Source: Streptosporangium amethystogenes
GTDB taxonomy: Bacteria > Actinomycetota > Actinomycetes > Streptosporangiales > Streptosporangiaceae
Direction of reading: 5' to 3'
NCBI RefSeq assembly: GCF_000721075.1
Contig: NZ_JOEQ01000036.1
Coordinates: forward strand, 47,618-111,617
DNA: 64,000 nt
This document shows positions 27,603 through 36,255 of the stretch, in pieces. Below the pieces are notes generated by a model, which made no database searches, was not told the DNA's origin, and saw nothing but the letters and a program-made list of their open reading frames with translations. How positions within the stretch are numbered: position 1 is the stretch's first letter; each line of letters starts with the position of its first letter. The translations under genes and the position numbers were made by a program.

Positions 27603-28082
27603 TCAGTGGTGGGGCACCACGTGTTCGAAAAGCTCGAAACTGGTGAAGAGCAGGAACGCGACCGCGATGAGGGAGTACAGCAGGGCCGGCTGCGACAGGT
27701 GGCGACGCGGCCGGGGCCCGGCGGGCGAGGCACCGGCTCCCACCGCGGGGACCGGGGCCGGACCGGGACCGGGGGCCGGGGCCGGGGCGGGTGTGAAGGC
27801 GGTGGTGGGAAAGAAGGCACCGTCCCGGGGGTGCGCACCCGCCGGGAAGACGCGGACACCGCCGCTGCCGCAGGCGGGACAGCTCATTCCCGACCACGGG
27901 GGCTGGACCATCACGCCCGACCTCAGCCAGAGCACGACGTCGTGTCCGTATCCGTCGGTCAGGTGACGGACGAGGTACTCCTCCTGCCAGAGGTGCCCGC
28001 AGTGCGTGCACCCCAGTGGCCAGGTCTCGTGAGCGCTGAACTCCTCATGCACGAGGATCACCCCCATTGCGTCAGCGAACAT
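27603..28082 (-). CDS. Zinc-ribbon membrane protein of unknown function
   Basis: 159 aa. Two CxxC pairs, GCTHCGHLWQEEY (residues about 25-29) and MSCPACGSGG (about 67-71), form a split zinc ribbon. A Pro/Ala/Gly-rich linker (about 90-125) follows, then one C-terminal transmembrane helix (LLYSLIAVAFLLFTSFELF), so the ribbon faces the cytoplasm in a tail-anchored arrangement. An alternative start is the ATG five codons later. It is convergent with the aldehyde dehydrogenase gene and divergent from a methyltransferase gene. No catalytic residues were recognised. Confidence 0.7.
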   Translation of the reverse strand: MFADAMGVILVHEEFSAHETWPLGCTHCGHLWQEEYLVRHLTDGYGHDVVLWLRSGVMVQPPWSGMSCPACGSGGVRVFPAGAHPRDGAFFPTTAFTPAPAPAPGPGPAPVPAVGAGASPAGPRPRRHLSQPALLYSLIAVAFLLFTSFELFEHVVPHH

Positions 28083-28240
28083 CCCATCTGAGTGTGGGCG
28101 CCCTCCCTCGTTACAGCAAGCGATGAAAAGGTGCGAAATCCGTTACGACCATCCAATGAGACCATATAGTGAGACGATTCTTCTTGAAATATGAGATTCC
28201 TGCTACGGTCGGGATCGATGGAAAGAAGAAGGGGTCTCCC

Positions 28241-29047
28241 ATGACAGGCAAGGACGCCGTCTACACGCACGGACACCACGAGTCGGTGCTCAGGTCCCAC
28301 AGGTGGCGTACCGCGGAGAACTCGGCCGCCTACCTCCTGCCGCACCTGAGACCGGGCATGACGCTGCTGGACGTGGGCTGCGGGCCCGGCACCATCACCG
28401 CCGACCTGGCGGAGCGGGTCACGCCCGGCACTGTCACCGCGGCCGAGATCAGCGAGGAGGCGCTCGGACTGGCCCGCGCGGAGGTGGAGCGGCGCGGGCG
28501 CTCCGGCGTCGAGTTCTCCGTGGCGGACGTGCACGAACTGTGCTTTCCCGACGACACCTTCGACGTCGTCCACGCCCACCAGGTGCTCCAGCACGTCGGC
28601 GATCCCGTGTCGGCGCTGCGCGAGATGCGGCGGGTCTGCAGGCCGGGCGGGATCGTCGCGGTACGCGACAGTGACTACACCGCGTTCACCTGGTTTCCCG
28701 AGATGCCCGAACTGGACGAGTGGCTGGACCTTTACCTGAGAATGGCGAGGGCCAACGGCGGCGAGCCCGACGCGGGGCGGCGACTGCTCTCCTGGGCGCA
28801 CGCGGCGGGGTTCACCGACGTCTCGGCCACCTCCTCGACCTGGTGCTTCGCCACACCCGAGGACCGTTCCTGGTGGGGCGGTATGTGGGCCGAGCGGATC
28901 CTGAAGTCCGACATGGCCCGCCAGGCCCTCGCCTCGGGCAGCACCGAGGAGGACCTGTGCCGCCTCTCGGCGGGCTGGCGCGCCTGGGCAGGGGAGCGGG
29001 ACGGCTGGCTGTCGGTGCTCCACGGCGAGCTGATCTGCCGCGTCTGA
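28241..29047 (+). CDS. SAM-dependent class I methyltransferase
   Basis: 268 aa from ATG 28241. Motif I is LLDVGCGPGTITADLAERV (about residues 46-64). The acidic loop after the second strand and motif SVADVHELCFPDDTFDVVHAHQVLQHVGDPVSALREMRRVCRPGGIVAVRD are typical of the UbiE/Methyltransf_11 group that methylates small molecules. The ORF is also open upstream to 28169, but that part lacks homology. It is flanked by a convergent M14 peptidase gene with a hairpin between. Substrate unknown. Confidence 0.88.
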   Translation: MTGKDAVYTHGHHESVLRSHRWRTAENSAAYLLPHLRPGMTLLDVGCGPGTITADLAERVTPGTVTAAEISEEALGLARAEVERRGRSGVEFSVADVHELCFPDDTFDVVHAHQVLQHVGDPVSALREMRRVCRPGGIVAVRDSDYTAFTWFPEMPELDEWLDLYLRMARANGGEPDAGRRLLSWAHAAGFTDVSATSSTWCFATPEDRSWWGGMWAERILKSDMARQALASGSTEEDLCRLSAGWRAWAGERDGWLSVLHGELICRV

Positions 29048-29073
29048 CCGGCGCCGAGCCTACCGGCGAATGG

Positions 29074-29104
29074 CTCGGGGCACCCTCGGCGAAGGCGCCC
29101 CGAG
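29074..29104. terminator. Hairpin between methyltransferase and carboxypeptidase genes
   Basis: ctcggggc (29074-29081) pairs with gccccgag (29097-29104) around a 15-base loop, in the short spacer of two convergent genes. A bidirectional terminator is likely. Confidence 0.55.
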
Positions 29105-29110
29105 GGAGGG

Positions 29111-30718
29111 TCAGGGTTGCTGAGTGATCTTGACGTTGTCGATGCCGGCCTCCACCAGGGAGGCACCCGAGGCGTCGGCGGCCTCGATCAGGATGCGGAC
29201 CGTCTGGCCCGCGAAGGCGGAGAGGTCGGCCGTGGCGACCGCCCAGGCGCCGTTGCGGTTGGAGGCCGCGCCGAGCTGCTGGAACACCTGGGTGGTGGTG
29301 GAGCCGACGACCTTCACGCGCAGGAAGTCGGCGGTGGAGGATGGCCGGTGACTGGACGCTGGTGACCCCTCCGTCGATGTCGTAGTCACCCGCCGCGGTG
29401 CCCGCGAGCCTGCCGGTGACCAGGTCGTTGGTGCCGCTGACCGTGGTGCCGAGCTGCTTGGCGCCGCTGGAGGTGGTGGCCTGCGGGCGGAGTACTCCAG
29501 GAAGCGGAGCACGGCTTCGCGGTTACGGGTGGTCTGCGGGACGATCTGCTCGTCGGGAGGATAGAAGCCCGGTGAGGAACCGGTCGGGTACATCTCGATG
29601 GTGTAGCTGAAGATCTTGAAGACGCCCCACAGCCAGTCGTCGATCGTGCCGTCGGTGATGTAGAGGTCGCTGGCCTGTTGGGGGGTGTAGCTGTTGGTGG
29701 CGGCCATGTTCTGGCCCAGGGTCGCGTGGGCGTCACGGTCGTCCTGGGTCAGGCCGGGGCCGGTGTCGTTGTAGGTGTAGCCGTACGGCCACAGGATCAA
29801 CTCGCTGTAGGTGTGCCAGTCGATGTGCGCCTTGATCTGCTGCACGCCGCCGACGACCCTGCTGCGGACCCAGTTGGCCACCGCCCTGACCTCGGGAGCC
29901 GACTCGGCCGCGGAACCCCGGTAGGTGTCGCTGGAGGCGGAGCCGGAGGAGCCACCGCAGCAACCCCACTGGTAGCCCCAGTTGCGGTTGAGGTCGGTGC
30001 CCACGTACGACGAGCCGGAGTTGGGCTGCCGGTTCTTGCGCCAGGAGCGGTAGGAACCGGTGGCGATGTCGTACTCGCCACCGTCGGGGTTGAGGTCCGG
30101 CATGATCCAGATCTCGCGGGTGTTGACCAGGTTGGCGATGCGACTGTCGGTGCTGTAGCCGTCGGTGAACAGGTTGAGCAGGTAGATCGCCATCTCGACG
30201 GTCATGTGCTCGCGAGCGTGCTGGTGGTGCGTGAACAGCACCTCGGGCTCGTTCTCATCCGTGTTGACGTTGTCGCTGATCTTGACGGCGATCAGGTCGC
30301 GCCCCTCGTACGAGGTGCCATAGCTGATCTTGCGGGCGATCGTCGGGTGGTCGGCGACGATCTGGTTCACCGCGGCGGTCATCTCGGCATAGTTGTGGTA
30401 GCCGGAGTCGGCCGAGGGGAAGTCCGAGCGCTGTTCGGGCCCGGTCGGGGATAAGGACCTGGGAATCCTCGTGACGGTGTGGCCGAGTTTCTTGATCGCG
30501 GCGACCTCGGCCTCGCTGGCGGTGACCACGACCGAGTCGGTATCGACCTGATCGATCGCGGCACCGGTGGCCGCGATCGCGCTCCGCTGCTGGGAGGTGC
30601 TCGGCCCCTGGACCTTGTACTGGCTGTTCGGTTGCGGCTCGGCCGAGGCGCCCACCCCATTCACACCAAGACATAACAGCGCCAAAGCGGCGAACACCAC
30701 GATCAGACGGCGTCTCAC
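29111..30718 (-). CDS. Secreted M14 zinc carboxypeptidase with a frame-scrambled C-terminal region
   Basis: 535 aa from GTG 30718 (AGGAGG upstream). A Sec signal peptide ([25 protein letters not shown]) is followed by a propeptide-like domain and the M14 catalytic domain. Zinc ligands are H and E in [12 protein letters not shown] plus H in [14 protein letters not shown]; substrate-binding NPDGGEY and TDLNRNWG, and catalytic Glu in YTIEMYPTG. After LEYSA (about residue 412) the reading frame leaves its homology for about 50 codons. The minus-strand frame offset by one base in the interval 29350-29487 encodes the expected linker ([33 protein letters not shown]), and homology resumes at [10 protein letters not shown]. 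One missing C in the C-run at 29485-29487 and a second change with loss near 29340-29350 explain this. The peptidase core looks intact. Confidence 0.85.
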   Translation of the reverse strand: MRRRLIVVFAALALLCLGVNGVGASAEPQPNSQYKVQGPSTSQQRSAIAATGAAIDQVDTDSVVVTASEAEVAAIKKLGHTVTRIPRSLSPTGPEQRSDFPSADSGYHNYAEMTAAVNQIVADHPTIARKISYGTSYEGRDLIAVKISDNVNTDENEPEVLFTHHQHAREHMTVEMAIYLLNLFTDGYSTDSRIANLVNTREIWIMPDLNPDGGEYDIATGSYRSWRKNRQPNSGSSYVGTDLNRNWGYQWGCCGGSSGSASSDTYRGSAAESAPEVRAVANWVRSRVVGGVQQIKAHIDWHTYSELILWPYGYTYNDTGPGLTQDDRDAHATLGQNMAATNSYTPQQASDLYITDGTIDDWLWGVFKIFSYTIEMYPTGSSPGFYPPDEQIVPQTTRNREAVLRFLEYSARRPPPPAAPSSSAPRSAAPTTWSPAGSRAPRRVTTTSTEGSPASSHRPSSTADFLRVKVVGSTTTQVFQQLGAASNRNGAWAVATADLSAFAGQTVRILIEAADASGASLVEAGIDNVKITQQP

Positions 30719-30837
30719 CTGCGTCCTCCTCGGGCACGCATTCTAGGGATTTGTCGCGTGCCTCCACCGAGAGTCAGACAGGGAGGTTGATTAGCAAAGG
30801 CCCAAATTTCAGGAGCCGTATCCCCTCCGCCCCGAGA

Positions 30838-31245
30838 TCAGAAGACGACCTCGAACCAGAGCGTCCTGGCGCCCTCGGGAACGTCGTCCTGGATGCCCCA
30901 GTTGTCGGCGAGCAGGTCCACCAGGAACATGCCTCGCCCGCCCTCCGCCTCGGGGTCGTTGCGCACGTGCGGCATCGACGCGCCGGACCCGGCGTCACAG
31001 ACCTCGACCAGCACCGCGGCCGATCCCACCGCCACGGTCATCGCGACCTCTCCGCCCTCTCCGGACCCCGAGTGGAGCACGGAGTTGGTCACCACCTCGC
31101 TCACCAGGAGAATGACGTCGTCCGACGCAGGGTGTCCCTCGCCCAGAAGCTCCCTGACCCGGCTTCGCGCCATCGACACCGACTCCGGAACCCCCTTGAG
31201 GGTCACCGTGGATCGAGGTGAGACGGCCTGCCGTCCGGTCGTCAT
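30838..31245 (-). CDS. Anti-sigma-type ATP-binding protein (HATPase_c, RsbW-like)
   Basis: 135 aa from ATG 31245 (GAGG 7 bp upstream). The GHKL ATPase motifs are LLVSEVVTNSVLHSG (N box), VEVCDAGSG (G1: DxGxG) and GGRGMFLVDLLADNWG (G2). Single-domain proteins of this type in actinomycetes often lie beside HTH/DUF397 gene pairs, as here, where they are divergent from the HTH gene across 150 bp. They may bind sigma factors or regulators. No phosphorylation site or membrane segment. Confidence 0.85.
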   Translation of the reverse strand: MTTGRQAVSPRSTVTLKGVPESVSMARSRVRELLGEGHPASDDVILLVSEVVTNSVLHSGSGEGGEVAMTVAVGSAAVLVEVCDAGSGASMPHVRNDPEAEGGRGMFLVDLLADNWGIQDDVPEGARTLWFEVVF

Positions 31246-31395
31246 GGTTGACCTCACTCCCTGACACGCATATCCCATGCACATCGCCCTCTGAGATGGC
31301 ACACTCACTCACGGTGAACTGTTCTATCAAGGACTGCAATACCTCATGTTGAGATTCCACAGATTTGCTATCAAAGGACGGAGGGAGGTAGATGC

Positions 31396-32262
31396 GTGGC
31401 CTCTCGACACAGCCCCACGGCCCGTCATCGCCGCCTGATGGCTGAACTGAACCGTCTGCGAAAGGACAGCGGGCTGACACGGGTGGAGGTGGCCGAGCGA
31501 ATCGGCTCCACCGACACCACCGTCTGGAGATACGAGACGGGCCTGACCCGTCCCCGCCCCTCGGACGTGTCGGCCCTCACCGATGTGTACGGCGTGACCG
31601 GGGAGGCACGTGACTCCCTGATCCAGATGGCCGTGGAGGCCCGGCGGCGAGGCTGGTGGCACCCTCACCGCCAAGCCCTTAAGCCGGGCTTCGACTCCTA
31701 CATCGGGCTGGAGGCGGAGGCGTCGCTCGTGCGCTCGTACGAGCCGCTCGTCGTTCCCGGCCTGATGCAGACCGAACCGTACGCACGCGCGGTGATCGAG
31801 GCGACCTCCGTTGTCCAGACCCCCTCCCAGGTCGAGGAGACGGTCTCCGTACGCATCTCGCGCCAGCGGTTGCTACACGGACCCGGTGACCCGATCCACC
31901 TCGTCGCGGTGCTCGACGAAGCAGTGATCCGGCGTCAGATCGGCGGGCGCGACGTCATGTCGGAGCAGTTGGAACATCTCGTCCAGCTCGGCGCGCTGCC
32001 CAACGTGGAGATCCGGGTCGCCCCGTTCTCCGCGGGGGCGCACGCGGCGATGGACGGCAAGTTCTGCCTGCTCAGCTTTCCCGAGCCCGAGGTTCCCGAC
32101 CTGCTCTACCTGGAGCAGGCCTCAAGCGGGCTCGTGCCGGACGACCCGGAGCAGGTCAGCCGATACGCCTCCATGTTCGAGAGCCTCTGCGAGATGGCAC
32201 TCGGCCAGGAGGATTCGGCGGCCTTCATCGCCCAGATGGCGAGAAGGTTTTCCTCCCCCTAG
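31396..32262 (+). CDS. Helix-turn-helix regulator with DUF5753 domain (WhiJ-like)
   Basis: 288 aa from GTG 31396, with GGGAGG 7 bp upstream. The XRE-type HTH covers residues about 12-68 (LNRLRKDSGLTRVEVAERIGSTDTTVWRYETGLTRP). The C-terminal DUF5753 starts about residue 105 (YEPLVVPGLMQTEPYARAVI, later ISRQRLL and DEAVIRRQIGG). It pairs with the DUF397 gene that starts 18 bp after its stop. WhiJ-like pairs regulate development and antibiotic production in Streptomyces; the same is inferred here. Confidence 0.92.
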   Translation: MASRHSPTARHRRLMAELNRLRKDSGLTRVEVAERIGSTDTTVWRYETGLTRPRPSDVSALTDVYGVTGEARDSLIQMAVEARRRGWWHPHRQALKPGFDSYIGLEAEASLVRSYEPLVVPGLMQTEPYARAVIEATSVVQTPSQVEETVSVRISRQRLLHGPGDPIHLVAVLDEAVIRRQIGGRDVMSEQLEHLVQLGALPNVEIRVAPFSAGAHAAMDGKFCLLSFPEPEVPDLLYLEQASSGLVPDDPEQVSRYASMFESLCEMALGQEDSAAFIAQMARRFSSP

Positions 32263-32280
32263 CCGTAGAAGGAAGAAAAA

Positions 32281-32526
32281 GTGCGAGGGTCCACGATGGA
32301 TCTGTCCGACGCCGAGTGGCGTAAGAGCGGTCGCAGCACCAACGGAGGCGACTGCGTGGAGGTGGCGGTCGTCCCCGGTGATCCGGCCGTCGCCCGGCAC
32401 AAGGCCGACGCCGATCGGCTTTACCTCGTCCGCGACTCCAAGGATCCGGGCGGCCCGGCTCTGGCGTTCACCCGGAGCGAGTGGGACGCCTTCGTCGGCG
32501 GCGTGAAGGACGGCGAGTTCGACTGA
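32281..32526 (+). CDS. DUF397 protein (WhiJ-associated)
   Basis: 81 aa from GTG 32281, with GAAGGA about 8 bp upstream; ATG 32296 is the alternative. The hallmark is the sequence AEWRKSGRSTNGGDCVEVA and VRDSKDPGGPALAFTRSEWDAFVGGVKDGEF. Such proteins act with the HTH/DUF5753 regulator encoded just upstream and may behave as its antagonist. The stop is followed by a strong hairpin. Confidence 0.93.
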   Translation: MRGSTMDLSDAEWRKSGRSTNGGDCVEVAVVPGDPAVARHKADADRLYLVRDSKDPGGPALAFTRSEWDAFVGGVKDGEFD

Positions 32527-32574
32527 CGGGCCTCCGGGGGAACCGGCTCACCGACTCCCCCGGGACCTCCCGAC

Positions 32575-32614
32575 CGCACAGCCCGCCCGCGGCCTCGGCC
32601 CGGCGGGCTGTGCG
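32575..32614. terminator. Bidirectional hairpin between DUF397 and FtsH-like genes
   Basis: cgcacagcccgcc (32575-32587) pairs perfectly with ggcgggctgtgcg (32602-32614), a 13-bp stem with a 14-base loop. It lies between convergent genes whose stops are 49 bp and 12 bp away. Confidence 0.8.
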
Positions 32615-32626
32615 TGTTCGGAACCG

Positions 32627-35548
32627 TCAGCGCGGGGGCCGCTCATCGGTGCCCTTGTAACCGAGGACCCGCATGGCGACCTCTGGGTCCATCGCCGCGG
32701 CGAGCAACTGTGCCCGTTCCACGGCGTTGTCACGCTGGGCCTCGGCCCTGGCCCTGGCGGCCTGCGATCCCCGGGTGACCGCGGCGACGATGCCCGCTCC
32801 CACGATCGCGGCCAGTACGGCGACGAGCACCACCGGGAGCGTGCCGGACTGTGGTGAGCCCGCCCCACCCATCACGACACTCCCGCCGTTGAGCGTGTAC
32901 ACGCCCAGCAGCGTGAAGGCCGCCAGCGCCACCAGGCTGACCACGACCAGGAGCACCACCTTCAGCCGCCCGCCCCGCGGCGCGGGAACACCGGACGGCG
33001 GAGGCTGCGGCAACGGCACGGGCGGTGGCGATGACAGCCGGGGCACCGGACCGCCGTCACCCCACGGCACGAAGTCCGGCTCGGCCGTGAGCGCCGAGGC
33101 CGGCCCGGCCGGCACCGCGGCGCCGTGGCCGTTGCCGTTGCCCATCACCGCTCCCGGTACGACCGCGACGGCGGGTTCGAGCCTGAGCAGGGCCGCCGGG
33201 ACGGGCAGGGTGCGCGACACGTGGCTGTGTTCGCGATGCGCCCGCGCCGCCTCCAGGTGATACTCCTCGATCTCGGCGTAGAAGTCGTCCGAGAGATAGA
33301 CCGAGCCGTCGACCAGCGGCCCCTGCCTCCGCTCCAGGATCGCGACCACGTCGTCACCGTTGAGCGTCTTGTGCGTCTCCAGCGCGTGGGCCAGACACAG
33401 GACGTCTCTCCGATGCTCCCGTAGCAGTTCCTCGGTCCGGTCCAGCAGGCGCACCAGGTTGAACTCGATGCGCTCACCCAGCACGTCGGGGGCCAGCGGT
33501 TGCCCGCCTCCCGGAGTCTTGGTGAAACCGATGCCACCGCCGCCGGGCTTGGGCATCGACTTGCCTCCCATGATCTCCAGTTCCTGCAGCGCGGGCACCG
33601 AGGTCACCCCGCGCCCCATACCCCAGTGCGCCTCCATCAGCGCGGTGAGGTACGTCGCCGAGAACAGGTCACCCGAGACGCCGGAGGAGTTGTCCTCCCC
33701 AAAGAACATCCGCTCTCCCGCCAGCGAGGCGAGCGAGACCATGATGTCGGCCTCGTGCTCGGACTTCCAGCGGGTGAACTGGTCCTCGGGCTTGATGCTC
33801 GCGACCATGCCGAGATAGTCGGCGCCCTTCTCTATCGTGGCGATGTCGATCTCAAGGTGGTAGCGGGTGCGGTAGGCCGCCACGGCGTGGCAGGCCTCGT
33901 GCACGGCGACCGCGTGCCGCTCGCGCTCGATGTACTCCACGTCCTCGGGCGGCCCGAGTTGCTTGAGCCGTTTGGCCCTGGTCACGTCCGACCAGGTGAT
34001 GACCTCCCGGCCATCGCGGATCGCGGTGATCAGCGACTCGTTCACCAGGTCCTTGATCGTGGCACCGGTGGCGTAGGGCGTGATCGTCGCCAGCTTGTCC
34101 AGTTGCTCGTCGGTCAGCTCGTGGTCGACCTTGTCGAAGTAGCCCCGGTAGGTGCGGACCCGGCCCGCCTTCGACGGGTAGCCCACCTTGTAGATGCGGT
34201 CGATGCGGCCCGGCCGCAGCAGCGCCTCGTCCAGCGAGTTGGGCATGTTGGTGGCCATCATGACCAGGATCCGGTACTTCGGCGGCGGCTTGGGCCGCAT
34301 GCCGAAGAGCCTTCTCACATGCCGGTTGACGAGGCCCCGGGGCTTCTTCAGACCCGACAACTCGGTGAGCAGCGCCTGCAGCGTGCCCGGGTCGCCGCCT
34401 CCGCCTCCCATCCCGCCCATCATGAAGCGGCTGCGGCCGGTGTCCGGTTCCTTCCGCTCCGCCGCGCCCTTGCGGGTCAGCAACCAGCGGGTGTCCTCGC
34501 TGAGGTAGCCGAATCCATGGCACCCCGCGACATGCGGGGAGAATCCGGGGCCGCCCCTGGGCCCCTGCTGCGCCAGCGAGCCACGCCGTCCGAGGGAGTC
34601 GGCCTCGTCGAAGAAGACGATCACGCCCCCGTATCGCAACGAGAGCTTGCGGAGCTTCCTGAACAGCGACTTCACCTTCAGGATGCCGATGCCCATGAAC
34701 ATGTTGACGAACGCGCCGGGGTCGACGAACACGTACGGCTTGCCGGTCTCCCCGGCCACGGCCTCGGCCATCAGGGTCTTACCGGTGCCCGGCGGGCCCC
34801 ACAGCAGCAGGCCGCTGGGCACGTAGCCACCACGCTCCTCGATCGCGTCCGGCCGCTCCAGGAAGACGATGTTCTCCTTGACCCGCTCGACGACGTGGTC
34901 CTGGCCCCAGACGTCGGTGAAGCGGGTCTTGATGTCGTCGGGGAAGTAGGTCTCCACGCCGCCCCGCGACAGCAGCCAGAACAGGCCGATGAACTGGAAG
35001 GCGATGAAGAAGAACGCGAAGGCGAGCTGCGCCACGTATGGCAGTGCCTGCCAGAGCAGCGCGGGCGCCTGGAACAGCGCGAGCGCGGGAGAGGTGTCCA
35101 GCACCTCGCCGAGGATGAGGGCGAGCACCGCGATCCAGAACAGCCATTTGATGGCGCGCGCCATCCTGAAGCGGTTCCAGTCCGAGAAGCGGCGATGGGT
35201 CCAGCGTTCGAAGCCGCCGAACACACCGCGCGTCCAGAACCGGTTGTATCCGGCGGAGCGCTCGCTGACGAAGAAGTGGAGCTGGCGCAGGAACTCGGCT
35301 CCCAGAAGCCAGAAGATCCACGGCGCCGCGACAGCGGTGGTGACCATCGCATCCTGGAACGTCATGATGCCCTCGAATGAGGCCATCTCGCTCCATACCA
35401 GGATGAAGTAGATGATCGTCAGGATGAGGAGGAATTTGATCCGATCCCAGAACGGCATCTTCTTGCGCTTGTCGGGATGCGGGTCCGTCGGACCCGAACC
35501 GGGGGCCCGTAGTCCTTCGAAGGTGGGGGGCGGCGGAGGTGACTTCAT
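32627..35548 (-). CDS. Enlarged FtsH-like membrane AAA+/M41 metalloprotease
   Basis: 973 aa from ATG 35548 (AGGAG upstream); FtsH is usually 610-670. The N-terminus is Pro-rich with about four hydrophobic segments (about 40-55, 70-85, 130-150, 170-195). The AAA domain has Walker A GPPGTGKT (251-258), pore loop FVNMFMG (280-286), Walker B GVIVFFDEAD and second-region-of-homology arginines in ALLRPGRIDR. Some 70 residues, partly Gly-rich, are inserted between Walker B and sensor 1. M41 protease motif HEACH is at 550-554, with a third zinc ligand likely at Asp627 (GVSGDLF). The C-terminus is long, with two more hydrophobic segments. An atypical quality-control protease anchored in the membrane. 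The lipoprotein gene immediately upstream is in the same operon (14-bp spacer). Confidence 0.9.
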   Translation of the reverse strand: MKSPPPPPTFEGLRAPGSGPTDPHPDKRKKMPFWDRIKFLLILTIIYFILVWSEMASFEGIMTFQDAMVTTAVAAPWIFWLLGAEFLRQLHFFVSERSAGYNRFWTRGVFGGFERWTHRRFSDWNRFRMARAIKWLFWIAVLALILGEVLDTSPALALFQAPALLWQALPYVAQLAFAFFFIAFQFIGLFWLLSRGGVETYFPDDIKTRFTDVWGQDHVVERVKENIVFLERPDAIEERGGYVPSGLLLWGPPGTGKTLMAEAVAGETGKPYVFVDPGAFVNMFMGIGILKVKSLFRKLRKLSLRYGGVIVFFDEADSLGRRGSLAQQGPRGGPGFSPHVAGCHGFGYLSEDTRWLLTRKGAAERKEPDTGRSRFMMGGMGGGGGDPGTLQALLTELSGLKKPRGLVNRHVRRLFGMRPKPPPKYRILVMMATNMPNSLDEALLRPGRIDRIYKVGYPSKAGRVRTYRGYFDKVDHELTDEQLDKLATITPYATGATIKDLVNESLITAIRDGREVITWSDVTRAKRLKQLGPPEDVEYIERERHAVAVHEACHAVAAYRTRYHLEIDIATIEKGADYLGMVASIKPEDQFTRWKSEHEADIMVSLASLAGERMFFGEDNSSGVSGDLFSATYLTALMEAHWGMGRGVTSVPALQELEIMGGKSMPKPGGGGIGFTKTPGGGQPLAPDVLGERIEFNLVRLLDRTEELLREHRRDVLCLAHALETHKTLNGDDVVAILERRQGPLVDGSVYLSDDFYAEIEEYHLEAARAHREHSHVSRTLPVPAALLRLEPAVAVVPGAVMGNGNGHGAAVPAGPASALTAEPDFVPWGDGGPVPRLSSPPPVPLPQPPPSGVPAPRGGRLKVVLLVVVSLVALAAFTLLGVYTLNGGSVVMGGAGSPQSGTLPVVLVAVLAAIVGAGIVAAVTRGSQAARARAEAQRDNAVERAQLLAAAMDPEVAMRVLGYKGTDERPPR

Positions 35549-35562
35549 GTACGGGCTTCTCC

Positions 35563-36255
35563 TCACCCGGTGAGTCGTTTGACCTTGAAAGATTGCGCGA
35601 TCCGGTCGAACTCCCCGGCGCGCTTCCGGTAGCAGGCCGCCGAGCAGCGGATCAGCAGGGTGGAGATCTGCTTGCCGTCCTGGGCCAGATAGGAGGTGAG
35701 GTCGAAGGTCTCCGTCCCGGCGCCCTCGATCGCGTAGTTGAACCGCACGTGCACCCCGCGCAAGCCGTCTCCGGGCTGGAGCACCTCATCGGCGAGAAGC
35801 TCGAAGTCCTTCAGCGGATAGCCGGGGATCTCCGCGTACTCCTTGCGCACCGTCTCGGTGACGGGCAGGACGGAGTTGCGCATGCTGTTCAGGGAGAGCG
35901 CGTCCTGCTCCTCGGGAAGGAGCTTGGCGATCCGGGCGAAGACGAATGGTTCGTCCTCGGTGCCGTAGCCGAGCAGGTGATCTGGAGACGGTTTGCTGTG
36001 GGCGTCGTAGGCGGTCGACCAGATGAGCTGTTTGCGCAGCTGGGCGGTGGCCGATTCGAGGTCGGCTCCGATGGTCGCCTTGTCCAGCGCCGTCTGGTCG
36101 ACCTTCTGCCAGGCCGCCGGAACCTTGAAGTATGTCTGCCCATCGTCGTGGCGGACGTAGGTGAACTCCGCACGTGCACATCCCGTGAGCCCGCCGACCA
36201 TGGTGGAAACAACCACCATGGCAACCACGGCAAACCCGGCCCTCGATCTTCTCAC
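35563..36255 (-). CDS. Predicted lipoprotein in operon with the FtsH-like protease
   Basis: 230 aa from GTG 36255 (GGAGG 10 bp upstream). The N-terminus is a lipoprotein signal peptide, RRSRAGFAVVAMVVVSTMVGG, with lipobox LTGC; the mature protein starts at Cys26. The rest contains YVRHDDGQTYFKVPAAWQKVD and TYLAQDG-like strands, and one further Cys pair (IRCSAACYRKR). I do not recognise a named family. It lies outside the membrane while the protease catalytic domains face the cytoplasm. The shared operon suggests a substrate-sensing or accessory role, which is inference. Confidence 0.8.
   Translation of the reverse strand: MRRSRAGFAVVAMVVVSTMVGGLTGCARAEFTYVRHDDGQTYFKVPAAWQKVDQTALDKATIGADLESATAQLRKQLIWSTAYDAHSKPSPDHLLGYGTEDEPFVFARIAKLLPEEQDALSLNSMRNSVLPVTETVRKEYAEIPGYPLKDFELLADEVLQPGDGLRGVHVRFNYAIEGAGTETFDLTSYLAQDGKQISTLLIRCSAACYRKRAGEFDRIAQSFKVKRLTG

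Noticed and set aside
28184..28209. TTGAAA and TACGGT as promoter of the methyltransferase gene
   Set aside because: The spacing is only 14 bases, too short for a sigma-70-type promoter.
33500..35380. A 626-codon rightward frame opposite the FtsH-like gene
   Set aside because: Antisense shadow of a protease gene with full AAA and M41 motifs; no domain visible.
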